Positions 36,028-43,475 of a stretch of DNA of 64,000 nucleotides are shown here, piece by piece. Location: contig NZ_SNWW01000007.1 of the NCBI RefSeq assembly GCF_004362015.1, positions 186,001 through 250,000 of the forward strand, read 5' to 3'. This stretch comes from Flavobacterium chryseum (lineage in GTDB: Bacteria > Bacteroidota > Bacteroidia > Flavobacteriales > Flavobacteriaceae). The notes below the pieces were generated by a model. That model was not told the DNA's origin and ran no database searches. It worked only from the letters and a program-made list of their open reading frames with translations. Each line of letters opens with the position of its first letter. Position 1 is the stretch's first letter. Made by a program: the position numbers and the translations under genes.

Positions 36028-36522
36028 TTAATGCTGTACTTGTTGTTCTGTACAATCAACTTTTATAAGAGTTTCTTCTGGATTAAAATTTAATTTCGAT
36101 CTGTTCTTAAAAGTTACTTTACCGTTACCTTCTGTTACATCTCCATATCCTTCAATTAACGTTCCTTCTCTTTTCAGAAAAACAACTTCTCTAACTGAAG
36201 AAACACCTTCTGATGCAAAGGTATATTCTGCAATTAAGGTATCTCCTACCATGTTTCCATTAATCGTACCTTCATTTTTATCTTTTCCGTATATGCTATA
36301 ACTTAATTTTCCGTTTACTTCCTGATGTGAATTCACATTAAAACTCAACTTAATACTGCTATTTTTTGTCGTTGAAACATAGCATTGATCGCCTGTAGGC
36401 TCAACAATCTCAGCTTCCTTAGGAGCATTTGGAGTTATTTGCGGACCAGGAAGAGTTGTTTCTTTTTTACAGGAAATAAAAACACTTAAAATCATCATTG
36501 TTATGGCTAATACTTTTTTCAT
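36028..36522 (-). CDS. Lipoprotein of unknown function
   Basis: A 164-residue lipoprotein from the ATG at 36520-36522 (an upstream in-frame Met at 36564 would destroy the signal). The signal is MKKVLAITMMILSVFISC with acylated Cys18. The mature part begins with a Pro-rich linker, then a beta-rich domain with two cysteines (QCYVSTTKNSSIKL and VDCTEQQ) that may pair. SYIYG/NEGTINGNMVGDTL resembles small periplasmic binding folds, but I do not recognise a family. It is monocistronic, between two terminators. Confidence 0.75.
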   Translation of the reverse strand: MKKVLAITMMILSVFISCKKETTLPGPQITPNAPKEAEIVEPTGDQCYVSTTKNSSIKLSFNVNSHQEVNGKLSYSIYGKDKNEGTINGNMVGDTLIAEYTFASEGVSSVREVVFLKREGTLIEGYGDVTEGNGKVTFKNRSKLNFNPEETLIKVDCTEQQVQH

Positions 36523-36570
36523 GAAATTTTCTTTTTTAATAATTAATAGCATAAAGTTACTCAATAAATA

Positions 36571-36601
36571 AAAAATCCATTCGCATAACGAATGGATTTT
36601 T
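36571..36601 (-). terminator. Terminator of the alpha-oxoamine synthase gene
   Basis: A 13-bp perfect stem AAAAATCCATTCG/CGAATGGATTTTT with a 5-nt loop (36571-36583 with 36589-36601). A T-run follows on the minus strand, 44 bp after the synthase stop; A/T runs on both sides. Confidence 0.82.
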
Positions 36602-36644
36602 TTTACATAATTCCCATATTACTGGAAATTTATTTTTTAAATAA

Positions 36645-37907
36645 TTAAGCGTCTAAATCTACTTTAGTTCTGCTTGCAATTTCTTTATACGTTCCGTTTT
36701 CTAATTTTTCACGAATAGCTTCAAATGCTATTAATGTTTCGTCAATATCAGACAAAGTATGTGAAGTTGTTGGAATCATTCTCAACAAAATAATTCCTTT
36801 AGGAATTACAGGATAAATTACAATCGACAGGAAAATTCCGTAGTTTTCTCTTAAGTCGTTTACCATTACCATTGCTTCCGGTACACTTCCTTCTAAATAA
36901 ACTGGTGTTACACAAGTATTTGTATCTCCAATATTAAAATTTCTTGAACGTAATCCGCTTTGTAAAGCATTTACATTTTCCCAAAGTTTATCTTTTAATT
37001 CCGGGTGATTACGTAATAATTCTAAACGTTTCAAAGATCCAATTGTCTGAATCATTGGCAATGCTTTTGCAAACATTTGAGAACGTAAATTATATTTTAA
37101 GTAATCGATAATATCTTGATCTGCTGCAATAAAAGCTCCAATATTAGCCATTGATTTTGCAAAAGTAGAAAAGTACACATCGATACCGTCCTGAACTCCC
37201 TGCTCCTCACCTGCTCCGGCTCCTGTTTTTCCAAGAGTACCAAAACCGTGCGCATCATCAACTAATAATCTGAAATTATATTTTTCTTTTAAAGCAACAA
37301 TTTCTTTCAATTTTCCTTGTTGTCCTCGCATTCCGAAAACACCTTCGGTAATAAATAAAATACCTCCACCTGTTTCAGTAGCCATTTTAGTAGCACGTTG
37401 CAGGTTTTTCTCCATACTTTCAAGATCATTGTGTTTGTATGTAAAACGTTTACCCATATGCAAACGAACACCATCAATAATACAAGCGTGAGAATCTACA
37501 TCATATACAATAATATCATTTTTAGTTACCAAAGCATCAATAGTAGAAACCATTCCCTGATAACCAAAATTCAATAAATAAGCAGCCGGTTTCATTACGA
37601 ATTCAGCCAATTCTCTTTCTAATTGTTCATGGTATTTTGTATGTCCTGACATCATACGGGCACCCATAGGGTAAGCCGCTCCAAATTGCGTCGCTGCATC
37701 AATATCTGCCTGACGAACCTCTGGGTGATTAGCAAGACCTAAATAGTCATTTAAACTCCAATTTAAAATATTTTTTCCACCAAATTGCATTCTTGGACCA
37801 AGTTCACCTTCTAATTTTGGGAATACAAAATAACCCTCAGCTTGCGAAGCCCATTTTCCTAATGGTCCTTTATTGTTCTGAATTCTTTCGAATAAATCTT
37901 TTACCAT
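36645..37907 (-). CDS. PLP-dependent alpha-oxoamine synthase (serine palmitoyltransferase / cysteate acyltransferase-like)
   Basis: A 420-residue fold-type I PLP enzyme. The PLP lysine is Lys251 in TFAKSMANIGAF, His140 (VDSHACIIDG) stacks on the cofactor, and DDAHGFG (217-223) carries the Asp and His that hold PLP. The family joins an amino acid to an acyl-CoA with loss of CO2: glycine (Kbl), alanine (BioF), serine (SPT) or cysteate (sulfonolipid synthesis). The F-x-K-S-M-A-N-I-G loop and absence of linked tdh or bio genes fit the SPT/cysteate branch, which makes sphingoid or capnine-type bases in Bacteroidota. Which substrate is used is inference. Confidence 0.85.
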   Translation of the reverse strand: MVKDLFERIQNNKGPLGKWASQAEGYFVFPKLEGELGPRMQFGGKNILNWSLNDYLGLANHPEVRQADIDAATQFGAAYPMGARMMSGHTKYHEQLERELAEFVMKPAAYLLNFGYQGMVSTIDALVTKNDIIVYDVDSHACIIDGVRLHMGKRFTYKHNDLESMEKNLQRATKMATETGGGILFITEGVFGMRGQQGKLKEIVALKEKYNFRLLVDDAHGFGTLGKTGAGAGEEQGVQDGIDVYFSTFAKSMANIGAFIAADQDIIDYLKYNLRSQMFAKALPMIQTIGSLKRLELLRNHPELKDKLWENVNALQSGLRSRNFNIGDTNTCVTPVYLEGSVPEAMVMVNDLRENYGIFLSIVIYPVIPKGIILLRMIPTTSHTLSDIDETLIAFEAIREKLENGTYKEIASRTKVDLDA

Positions 37908-37948
37908 AAATATATTTTGAAGTAATAATTTTATTTTTATACAGGGTG

Positions 37949-37956
37949 CAAAAATA
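37949..37956 (-). promoter_or_regulatory. -7 promoter element (TATTTTTG) for the alpha-oxoamine synthase
   Basis: It matches TAnnTTTG on the minus strand and is followed by CACCC, giving TTTGCACCC as at the helicase and mnmA promoters. It ends 41 nt before the ATG. Confidence 0.5.
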
Positions 37957-38331
37957 ATGATTATTATTCTAATATATAGTTAGCCAATTATTTTTATTAA
38001 AAAATATTGCCGATATCATTATTTATGCAATCAATCCATCTAATTTGCTGGTATTTTTGTAAGAATAAACATTTTACATACTCGTTGATAATTTATCTGC
38101 AAAGACCTTTTATAAGCAATACCTTACTTAATGAGCGGTAAATTTAAAATCAGACTTCTAAATTCTATTCAATTAGCATCAATTTGATGACAGAAATCTA
38201 AAAGATAATTCTATACCTTATAGTTTATAAAGGCATAACAATCTTATTTATAACCAAAATAATTTATAAGAACAAAGGATATATTTGACTTCAAGTCTTT
38301 ATAAAAAACCAATTTTAGTTTTACCTTTGGA

Positions 38332-38339
38332 ATTAACTA
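38332..38339 (+). promoter_or_regulatory. -7 promoter element (TACCTTTG) for the NYN-domain gene
   Basis: It matches TAnnTTTG, ending 19 nt before the ATG at 38359. Confidence 0.5.
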
Positions 38340-38358
38340 ATTTTCTAATACGTAGATA

Positions 38359-39141
38359 ATGCCTTTAAGCAACTCAAAAGATTTAAAACTAGCCGTTCTT
38401 ATTGATGCCGATAACGTACCTTATAGTAATGTAAAAGGCATGATGGAGGAAATAACAAAATTTGGAACTCCAACTACAAAACGTATTTATGCTGACTGGA
38501 CAAAACCCAACTCAAATGGATGGAAAGCTGTTTTACTGGAACACGCTATTACTCCTATTCAACAATATAGTTATACGGTAGGAAAAAATTCATCAGATTC
38601 TGCTTTGATTATTGATGCAATGGATTTGCTTTATTCAGGAAAACTCGATGGTTTTTGTATTGTTTCAAGCGACAGCGATTTTACGCGTCTGGCGATTCGC
38701 TTAAGAGAATCCGGTATGAAAGTAATTGGTATTGGAGAAAAGAAAACGCCAAACTCGTTTATTGTTGCCTGCGACAGATTTATTTATATAGAGGTTTTGG
38801 ATGGTGCCATTCAAAAGAAAAAACCAAAAGTTACTACCACTGCAGATGCTAAAAAACCTGTTGAAAAACCGGCAGAAAAAGCATTACATAAAATTGACAA
38901 ACAAACAATCGAACTTATTGAAGCCACTATCGAAGATATTGAAGATGACGATGGCTGGGCATTTTTGGGAGATGTTGGAAACCTGATCGTAAAGAAAAAA
39001 CCTGAATTTGATCCTAGAAATTATGGTTTTTCTAAGCTTACGCCAATGCTAAAATCACTAACTGATATTTTGGAGATTGATGAAAGGGAATCAGATAAAA
39101 AAGGAATCAAACACGTTTATGTGCGATTACGATTCAATTAA
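38359..39141 (+). CDS. NYN-domain RNase-like protein with C-terminal OST-HTH/LOTUS domain
   Basis: A 260-residue cytoplasmic protein. Residues about 10-150 are a NYN (PIN-like) nuclease domain: Asp16 and Asp18 (LIDADNV), Asp80 and Asp86 (SSDSALIIDAMDL) and Asp105/Asp107 (SSDSDFTRL) form the acidic metal site. A Lys/Pro-rich linker (about 150-178) joins a C-terminal LOTUS/OST-HTH RNA-binding domain (about 182-260, DDGWAFLGDVGN to GIKHVYVRLR). It is probably a metal-dependent RNase or RNA-binding protein; the substrate is unknown. The glutamate synthase-like gene follows after 35 bp on the same strand. Confidence 0.88.
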   Translation: MPLSNSKDLKLAVLIDADNVPYSNVKGMMEEITKFGTPTTKRIYADWTKPNSNGWKAVLLEHAITPIQQYSYTVGKNSSDSALIIDAMDLLYSGKLDGFCIVSSDSDFTRLAIRLRESGMKVIGIGEKKTPNSFIVACDRFIYIEVLDGAIQKKKPKVTTTADAKKPVEKPAEKALHKIDKQTIELIEATIEDIEDDDGWAFLGDVGNLIVKKKPEFDPRNYGFSKLTPMLKSLTDILEIDERESDKKGIKHVYVRLRFN

Positions 39142-39176
39142 TTACTTACTTTATTACATTTTAATTTTTTAAAAAC

Positions 39177-40688
39177 ATGAGAAAAAAATTCTTTATCTAC
39201 GGATTCTTATTGTTTCTAATTGTTTCAGCAATTTATTATTATACTGAGCGCGGTTTTTTACTTGTCATTATAATGCCAATATTACTGGCTGTTGGCGCTT
39301 ATAATGCGTCTCAAAAAAAACACGCTATATTAAGGAATTTTCCGGTCTTGGGATATTTCAGATATTTATTTGAAATGATTGCGCCTGAAATTCAGCAATA
39401 TTTTATTGAAAGATCGACTGACGGAAAACCTTTTTCAAGAAACCAACGTTCTATGGTTTATCAAAGAGCTAAAAACATTGATTCAAGTACACCTTTCGGA
39501 ACACAGCAAAATTTAAATCATGATAGTTATGAAGGAATAAAACATTCTATTTTTCCGGCAAAGGTTAACGAGGAATTACCTCGCGTATTAGTTGGAGGAA
39601 AAGATTGCAGACAACCTTATTTAGCTTCTATATTTAATGTTTCGGCGATGAGTTTTGGTTCGCTGAGCGAAAATGCTGTTCGTGCCATAAATATTGGTGC
39701 TAAAAAAGGAAATTTCTATCAAAATACTGGAGAAGGTGGTCTAACCGAATTTCATCTTGCCGGCGGTGGCGATATTACCTGGCAAATTGGAACAGGATAT
39801 TTTGGATGTCGTGATGCCCACGGAAATTTTAGTCCTGAAAAATTCTCAGAAAAAGCAAATCTTCCGAACGTGAAAATGATCGAGATAAAACTTTCTCAAG
39901 GTGCAAAACCGGGACATGGCGGAGTACTTCCGGCTGCTAAAAACACCGAACAAATTGCCAGAATCAGAGGAGTTGAACCGAATACGATGATCCTTTCTCC
40001 TCCTGGTCACCAGGCTTTTTCAGACATTAAAGGACTTATTCGTTTTATTGCACAATTGCGTGAATTATCAAACGGAAAACCAATCGGATTTAAATTATGT
40101 ATTGGTAATACAGCTGAATTTGAAGCGATTTGCCACGAAATGATTGCCGAAGATATTTATCCGGATTTTATAACTGTTGACGGTGCGGAAGGCGGAACCG
40201 GTGCAGCTCCCCTGGAATTTGCTGATGGCGTTGGAATGCCTTTTGAACCTGCATTAATTTTTGTAAACAAAACTTTAATAAGCTTAAACATTCGTGATAA
40301 AATGCGAATTATTGGAAGCGGAAAAATAATTTCGGGTCATTCAATTTTACATGCAGTTGCTTTAGGTGCAGACATGTGTAACAGTGCTCGCGGATTTATG
40401 TTTTCATTAGGCTGCATTCAGGCGCTTCGTTGTCACAATAATGAATGTCCGACAGGTGTTGCCACTCAAAACAAAATGTTGATGAAAGGTTTGGTTGTCA
40501 CCGATAAATCAGATCGTGTATATCATTTTCATAAAAATACTTTACACTCTGCGAACGAACTTTTGGCGGCAGCCGGAAAAAATTCTTTTGCAGAGGTTGA
40601 TCCTAGCATTTTTATGCGTGGAGACGAATTTTCACATTTATCAGATCTTTATTTCCCTGATATTCTAACAAATGTTACCAAACATTAA
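39177..40688 (+). CDS. Stand-alone FMN-binding glutamate synthase domain protein, membrane-anchored
   Basis: A 503-residue protein with two N-terminal transmembrane helices (about residues 5-45) and a GltB-type synthase barrel. FMN-site landmarks are SAMSFGSLSENAVRAIN and DGAEGGTGAAPLEFADGVGMP. The 3Fe-4S motif C-x5-C-x4-C is intact in CIQALRCHNNECPTG. The glutaminase domain of full glutamate synthase is absent, as is a GltD partner nearby. It may be an NH3-dependent or alternative-acceptor enzyme, so calling it glutamate synthase by activity is unsafe. It lies 35 bp after the NYN gene; a strong terminator follows. Confidence 0.85.
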   Translation: MRKKFFIYGFLLFLIVSAIYYYTERGFLLVIIMPILLAVGAYNASQKKHAILRNFPVLGYFRYLFEMIAPEIQQYFIERSTDGKPFSRNQRSMVYQRAKNIDSSTPFGTQQNLNHDSYEGIKHSIFPAKVNEELPRVLVGGKDCRQPYLASIFNVSAMSFGSLSENAVRAINIGAKKGNFYQNTGEGGLTEFHLAGGGDITWQIGTGYFGCRDAHGNFSPEKFSEKANLPNVKMIEIKLSQGAKPGHGGVLPAAKNTEQIARIRGVEPNTMILSPPGHQAFSDIKGLIRFIAQLRELSNGKPIGFKLCIGNTAEFEAICHEMIAEDIYPDFITVDGAEGGTGAAPLEFADGVGMPFEPALIFVNKTLISLNIRDKMRIIGSGKIISGHSILHAVALGADMCNSARGFMFSLGCIQALRCHNNECPTGVATQNKMLMKGLVVTDKSDRVYHFHKNTLHSANELLAAAGKNSFAEVDPSIFMRGDEFSHLSDLYFPDILTNVTKH

Positions 40689-40691
40689 AAC

Positions 40692-40732
40692 AAAAAAAAG
40701 CCTCTTTGTCAATTTCAAAGAGGCTTTTTTTT
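40692..40732. terminator. Bidirectional terminator
   Basis: A long stem (40692-40708 with 40716-40732, core AAGCCTCTTTG) with a 7-nt loop and A8/T9 runs lies between the convergent glutamate synthase-like and lipoprotein genes. Confidence 0.88.
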
Positions 40733-40752
40733 TAAAATCATTTATTTAGAAA

Positions 40753-41187
40753 CTAAAGTTTTGCCGTTTCTTTACCTTCAGTGCTTTTTCCATTTTCTAA
40801 ACCAGCAATTTCTTCTTTATCAACCAATTGTTGTGCAAGAATAATATTATTGTAGGATAAAAAATACACATCAAATTTTACTCCTTCATTTATTAATTCC
40901 TGAGAAATTTGATCATTTTTAATCATGTCTTTCAGTAAAGCCGGAAACGATGTGCGAGTTGCCAATTTGTTTTCTTCGGTTCCTTCTAAATTGGTTTCAA
41001 TTCTTATTTCAATTTTATTGTCATTTAAAAATGCCTTAGCACTTGTACTAACAATGTTATTGCCTTTTATTGAAGATGAAATATTATAATTACTAACATG
41101 TTCCTGAATTTTTTGCTTGGTGTTTTTACAGCTCACCAACAATAATGCAAGAGAAATAGCAAATGCGATTTGGGTAATTTTTTTCAT
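40753..41187 (-). CDS. Lipoprotein of unknown function, paralogue of the next gene
   Basis: A 144-residue lipoprotein (acylated Cys20, LLLVSC) beginning its mature part with CKNTKQKIQEHV. It shares the CKNTKQK start, the LNDNKIEIRIETNL segment and the EGVKFDVYFLS segment with the 135-residue lipoprotein at 41378-41785. They are clear tandem paralogues. It has a longer C-terminal tail (GKSTEGKETAKL). Function unknown; probably outer-membrane anchored. A terminator-like hairpin separates it from its paralogue. Confidence 0.78.
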   Translation of the reverse strand: MKKITQIAFAISLALLLVSCKNTKQKIQEHVSNYNISSSIKGNNIVSTSAKAFLNDNKIEIRIETNLEGTEENKLATRTSFPALLKDMIKNDQISQELINEGVKFDVYFLSYNNIILAQQLVDKEEIAGLENGKSTEGKETAKL

Positions 41188-41330
41188 AATTTTATGGTTT
41201 TATAGTTATTTTTTAACTCAAACATAATGAAATTTTTACTCAAAAGCAACTTTGCTTAATAATTGTAAAAAATGTAATCAATTGACTACAACTTAATTAG
41301 CGGCTGTAGTTAGAAAATACAGCAGAATTA

Positions 41331-41366
41331 AAAAAGTCCCTTTAAAAGAAATTAAAGAGACTTTTT
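41331..41366. terminator. Terminator between the two paralogous lipoprotein genes
   Basis: A 15-bp stem with one mismatch (41331-41345 with 41352-41366, AAAAAGTCCCTTTAA) and A and T runs on both sides. It lies just after the 41378-41785 gene on the minus strand. Confidence 0.75.
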
Positions 41367-41377
41367 TTTAATCAGAA

Positions 41378-41785
41378 TTATTCTTTCAATAATTCGTTTA
41401 GACTTTCTTTATTTATTATTCGTTTTTCAAGAACGGTATTGTCATCTGCCAAATAATAAACATCAAACTGAACACCTTCTTCTACCAGTTCTTTAAAAAT
41501 CTGGTCTTTCGTAATCAGTTCTTTCAATAGCTTAGGAAAAGATTTGTTTGCTGTAACTTTATTAGAATCGGTTTGTTTTAAATTGGTTTCAAAACGCAAT
41601 TCAATTTTGTTATCGTTTATGTATCCTCTTGCAGTGGTTAGGGTTAAATTTTCCGCTTTAAAACTGGCAGCAGTGCTATTGTAGGTTGTAACATATTCCT
41701 GAAGTTTCTGCTTCGTGTTTTTACAACTTATCAGCATCAATACAATAATAATTGTAAACAAAATGCGACTTAATTTCTTACTCAT
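41378..41785 (-). CDS. Lipoprotein of unknown function, paralogue of the 40753 gene
   Basis: A 135-residue lipoprotein (acylated Cys21 in VLMLISC). It is collinear with its neighbour over the full length: CKNTKQKLQEYV, INDNKIELRFETNL, KLLKELITKDQIFKELVEEGVQFDVYYL. The mature domain looks alpha-beta with no catalytic motif. It starts 8 bp after the end of the interrupted GH88 gene on the same strand, so the two were probably cotranscribed; whether that implies a link to glycan degradation is uncertain. Confidence 0.78.
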   Translation of the reverse strand: MSKKLSRILFTIIIVLMLISCKNTKQKLQEYVTTYNSTAASFKAENLTLTTARGYINDNKIELRFETNLKQTDSNKVTANKSFPKLLKELITKDQIFKELVEEGVQFDVYYLADDNTVLEKRIINKESLNELLKE

Positions 41786-41793
41786 AATCTGTT

Positions 41794-42981
41794 TTATTTT
41801 AGTTTTTGAAGTCTTAAAAGTGCTTCAAGATAATAATAATCTGCATAATTTATAGAGCAATCTATTTCGCTTCCGGCAGGTTTGTGTCCGGTTGCGTGCA
41901 ATAAAAATGCAGAATTTACAGCACCACTTTGATAATGATCTGAAAGGGAAACAATCATTTTTTTAGATTTTGAAAGATATTCGTTTTTCAAAGTTTTATC
42001 TTTTGTATAAGAACTTAACTCTAAAAGTGCCGAAGATACAATTGCAGCGGCAGAAGCATCGCGTGGTTCATTCGGAATCCCGGGCGCATTAAAATCCCAA
42101 TACGGAATTAAATCTTCGGTGGTTAATTTATCTAAATAAACACGGGCCAATGTATGTGCAAAATCTAAAAACTTAGGATCTTTTGTTTCTCTGTAAACCA
42201 TTGTAAAACCATAAATCGCCCACGCTTGCCCCCTCGCCCACATGCTTTCGTTACTATATCCCTGTGCTGTGATTCCTTTTATTTTTTTGCCGGTTTCATA
42301 ATCGTAAACTAAAACATGATACGAAGAAAAATCAGGCCTAAAATGATTATTCATGGTGGTTTCAGCATGTTTTACAGCAATATCATATAGCTTCTTGCTT
42401 CCACCGTTTTTAGAAGCCCAGAAAAGCATTTCTAAATTCATCATATTATCGATGATGGTATTATGACCACCATATTTATTGTGCGGCCAGGACAAAATAG
42501 TTCCCACTTTCGGGTTAAAAAGCGTTGCTAAAGTATCGGCAGTTTTTAAGATTATTTCTTTGTATGCCGGATTTTTGGTTAAACGATATCCGTTTCCGAA
42601 ACTATTAAAAATCTGAAAGCCCAAATCATGATCATTAGCCTTACTTACCGATAAAGGCGTTAAAAACCGACTGAATTTATCGGCTTCTTTTTCCCATTTT
42701 TTATCTCCGGTTGCTTCATATAAATACCATAATTCTCCAGGCCAAAAACCACTTGTCCAGTCTTTGTAACCAACAAATTTCTATGTCGAACTTCCATTTG
42801 GAACTGTTCTTGGAGAAGTTCCGTCATCAGGAATTACCATTAATGTTTTTGATGCCTGCGCTGCACAATATTCCAGCTGTTTTTTAACATAGAATGTATT
42901 ATTTTTTTGGGATTGTGCTTCATTTACAAACAAAAAGGAAGTTAAAGCAGAGACAATAAAAAATATAAATTTTGTATTCAT
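41794..42981 (-). pseudogene. GH88/GH105 unsaturated glucuronyl hydrolase interrupted by an in-frame amber codon
   Basis: One continuous frame of 396 codons from the ATG at 42979-42981 encodes a signal peptide and a full-length GH88-type enzyme, broken only by TAG at codon 67 (42781-42783). Past the stop the family sequence resumes at once (KFVGYKDWTSGFWPGELWYL). The probable catalytic Asp119 (NDHDLGF) and Asp178 (TIIDNMMNL) and the ARGQAWAIYGFTM motif are intact. Such enzymes cleave the unsaturated uronyl residue left by polysaccharide lyases. No frameshift is present. The stop is one base from TGG (Trp). It is a recent nonsense mutation or a sequencing error; readthrough is possible but unsupported. 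Confidence 0.88.
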
Positions 42982-43042
42982 GTGGTTATTTGTTAGATAA
43001 GCAATAAAATTATAAAATAAAGTACACTTATTTGAATCTTTG

Positions 43043-43050
43043 TATTTTTG
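43043..43050 (+). promoter_or_regulatory. -7 promoter element (TATTTTTG) for the DUF2809 gene
   Basis: It matches TAnnTTTG, ending 41 nt before the TTG start at 43092. Confidence 0.4.
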
Positions 43051-43091
43051 CTATACTAAAAAAGTACAAATAATTCTAACCAAAATTAAAA

Positions 43092-43475
43092 TTGAGTACA
43101 TCGAAAATTCTTTACTATGTTCTATTCCTGCTGACTATTTTTCTTGGAATTTTGTCCAGAAAGATTTCTTCAATTCCGTTATCTATTGGAGATTTTTTAT
43201 ACGCTGTTATGATTTATTTTCTCCTGAGGATTCTATTTATAAATAAAAAATCTTTTCAAATTATAATCCTGAGTTTATTGATTTGCTATGGAATTGAGTT
43301 TCTACAACTTTATCAGGCTGAATGGATTATCGAACTTAGAAAAACGCTTTTTGGCAAATATGTTCTCGGGCAAGGTTTTCTTTGGAGTGATATTCTCGCT
43401 TACACTTTTGGCGTTTTTATTGCTTTTATGGTTGATAAAATCATTTTCAAAAACATTAATCAAAAGTCTGCGTAA
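43092..43475 (+). CDS. DUF2809 family membrane protein, TTG start
   Basis: A 127-residue membrane protein with four hydrophobic helices. The motifs LGILSRKISSIPLSIGDFLYAVMIYFLLR and CYGIEFLQLYQAEWIIELRKT, with LGQGFLWSDILAYTFGV, are diagnostic for DUF2809, whose role is unknown. The start must be TTG (43092-43094): an in-frame TAA lies at 43077-43079, and the next ATG would remove the first helix. The last 20 bases overlap the 3-prime end of the convergent ABC transporter gene, so the two transcripts must overlap. Confidence 0.82.
   Translation: MSTSKILYYVLFLLTIFLGILSRKISSIPLSIGDFLYAVMIYFLLRILFINKKSFQIIILSLLICYGIEFLQLYQAEWIIELRKTLFGKYVLGQGFLWSDILAYTFGVFIAFMVDKIIFKNINQKSA

Larger units (their letters stand above)
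37908..38358. other. Long divergent intergenic region
   Basis: About 450 AT-rich bases separate the alpha-oxoamine synthase and NYN genes. Both ends carry a -7 promoter element (37949-37956 minus, 38332-38339 plus). The middle 370 bases hold no open frame, RNA gene or strong hairpin that I can see. Confidence 0.5.

Noticed and set aside
37908..38358. Hidden small gene or riboswitch in the 450-base gap
   Set aside because: No frame with a plausible start and composition and no strong conserved-looking helix set; only two promoter elements at the edges.
38359..39141. NYN/LOTUS protein as part of a defence system
   Set aside because: It stands next to a glutamate synthase-like gene and ordinary metabolic genes. 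No CRISPR, restriction, CBASS or retron genes are nearby.
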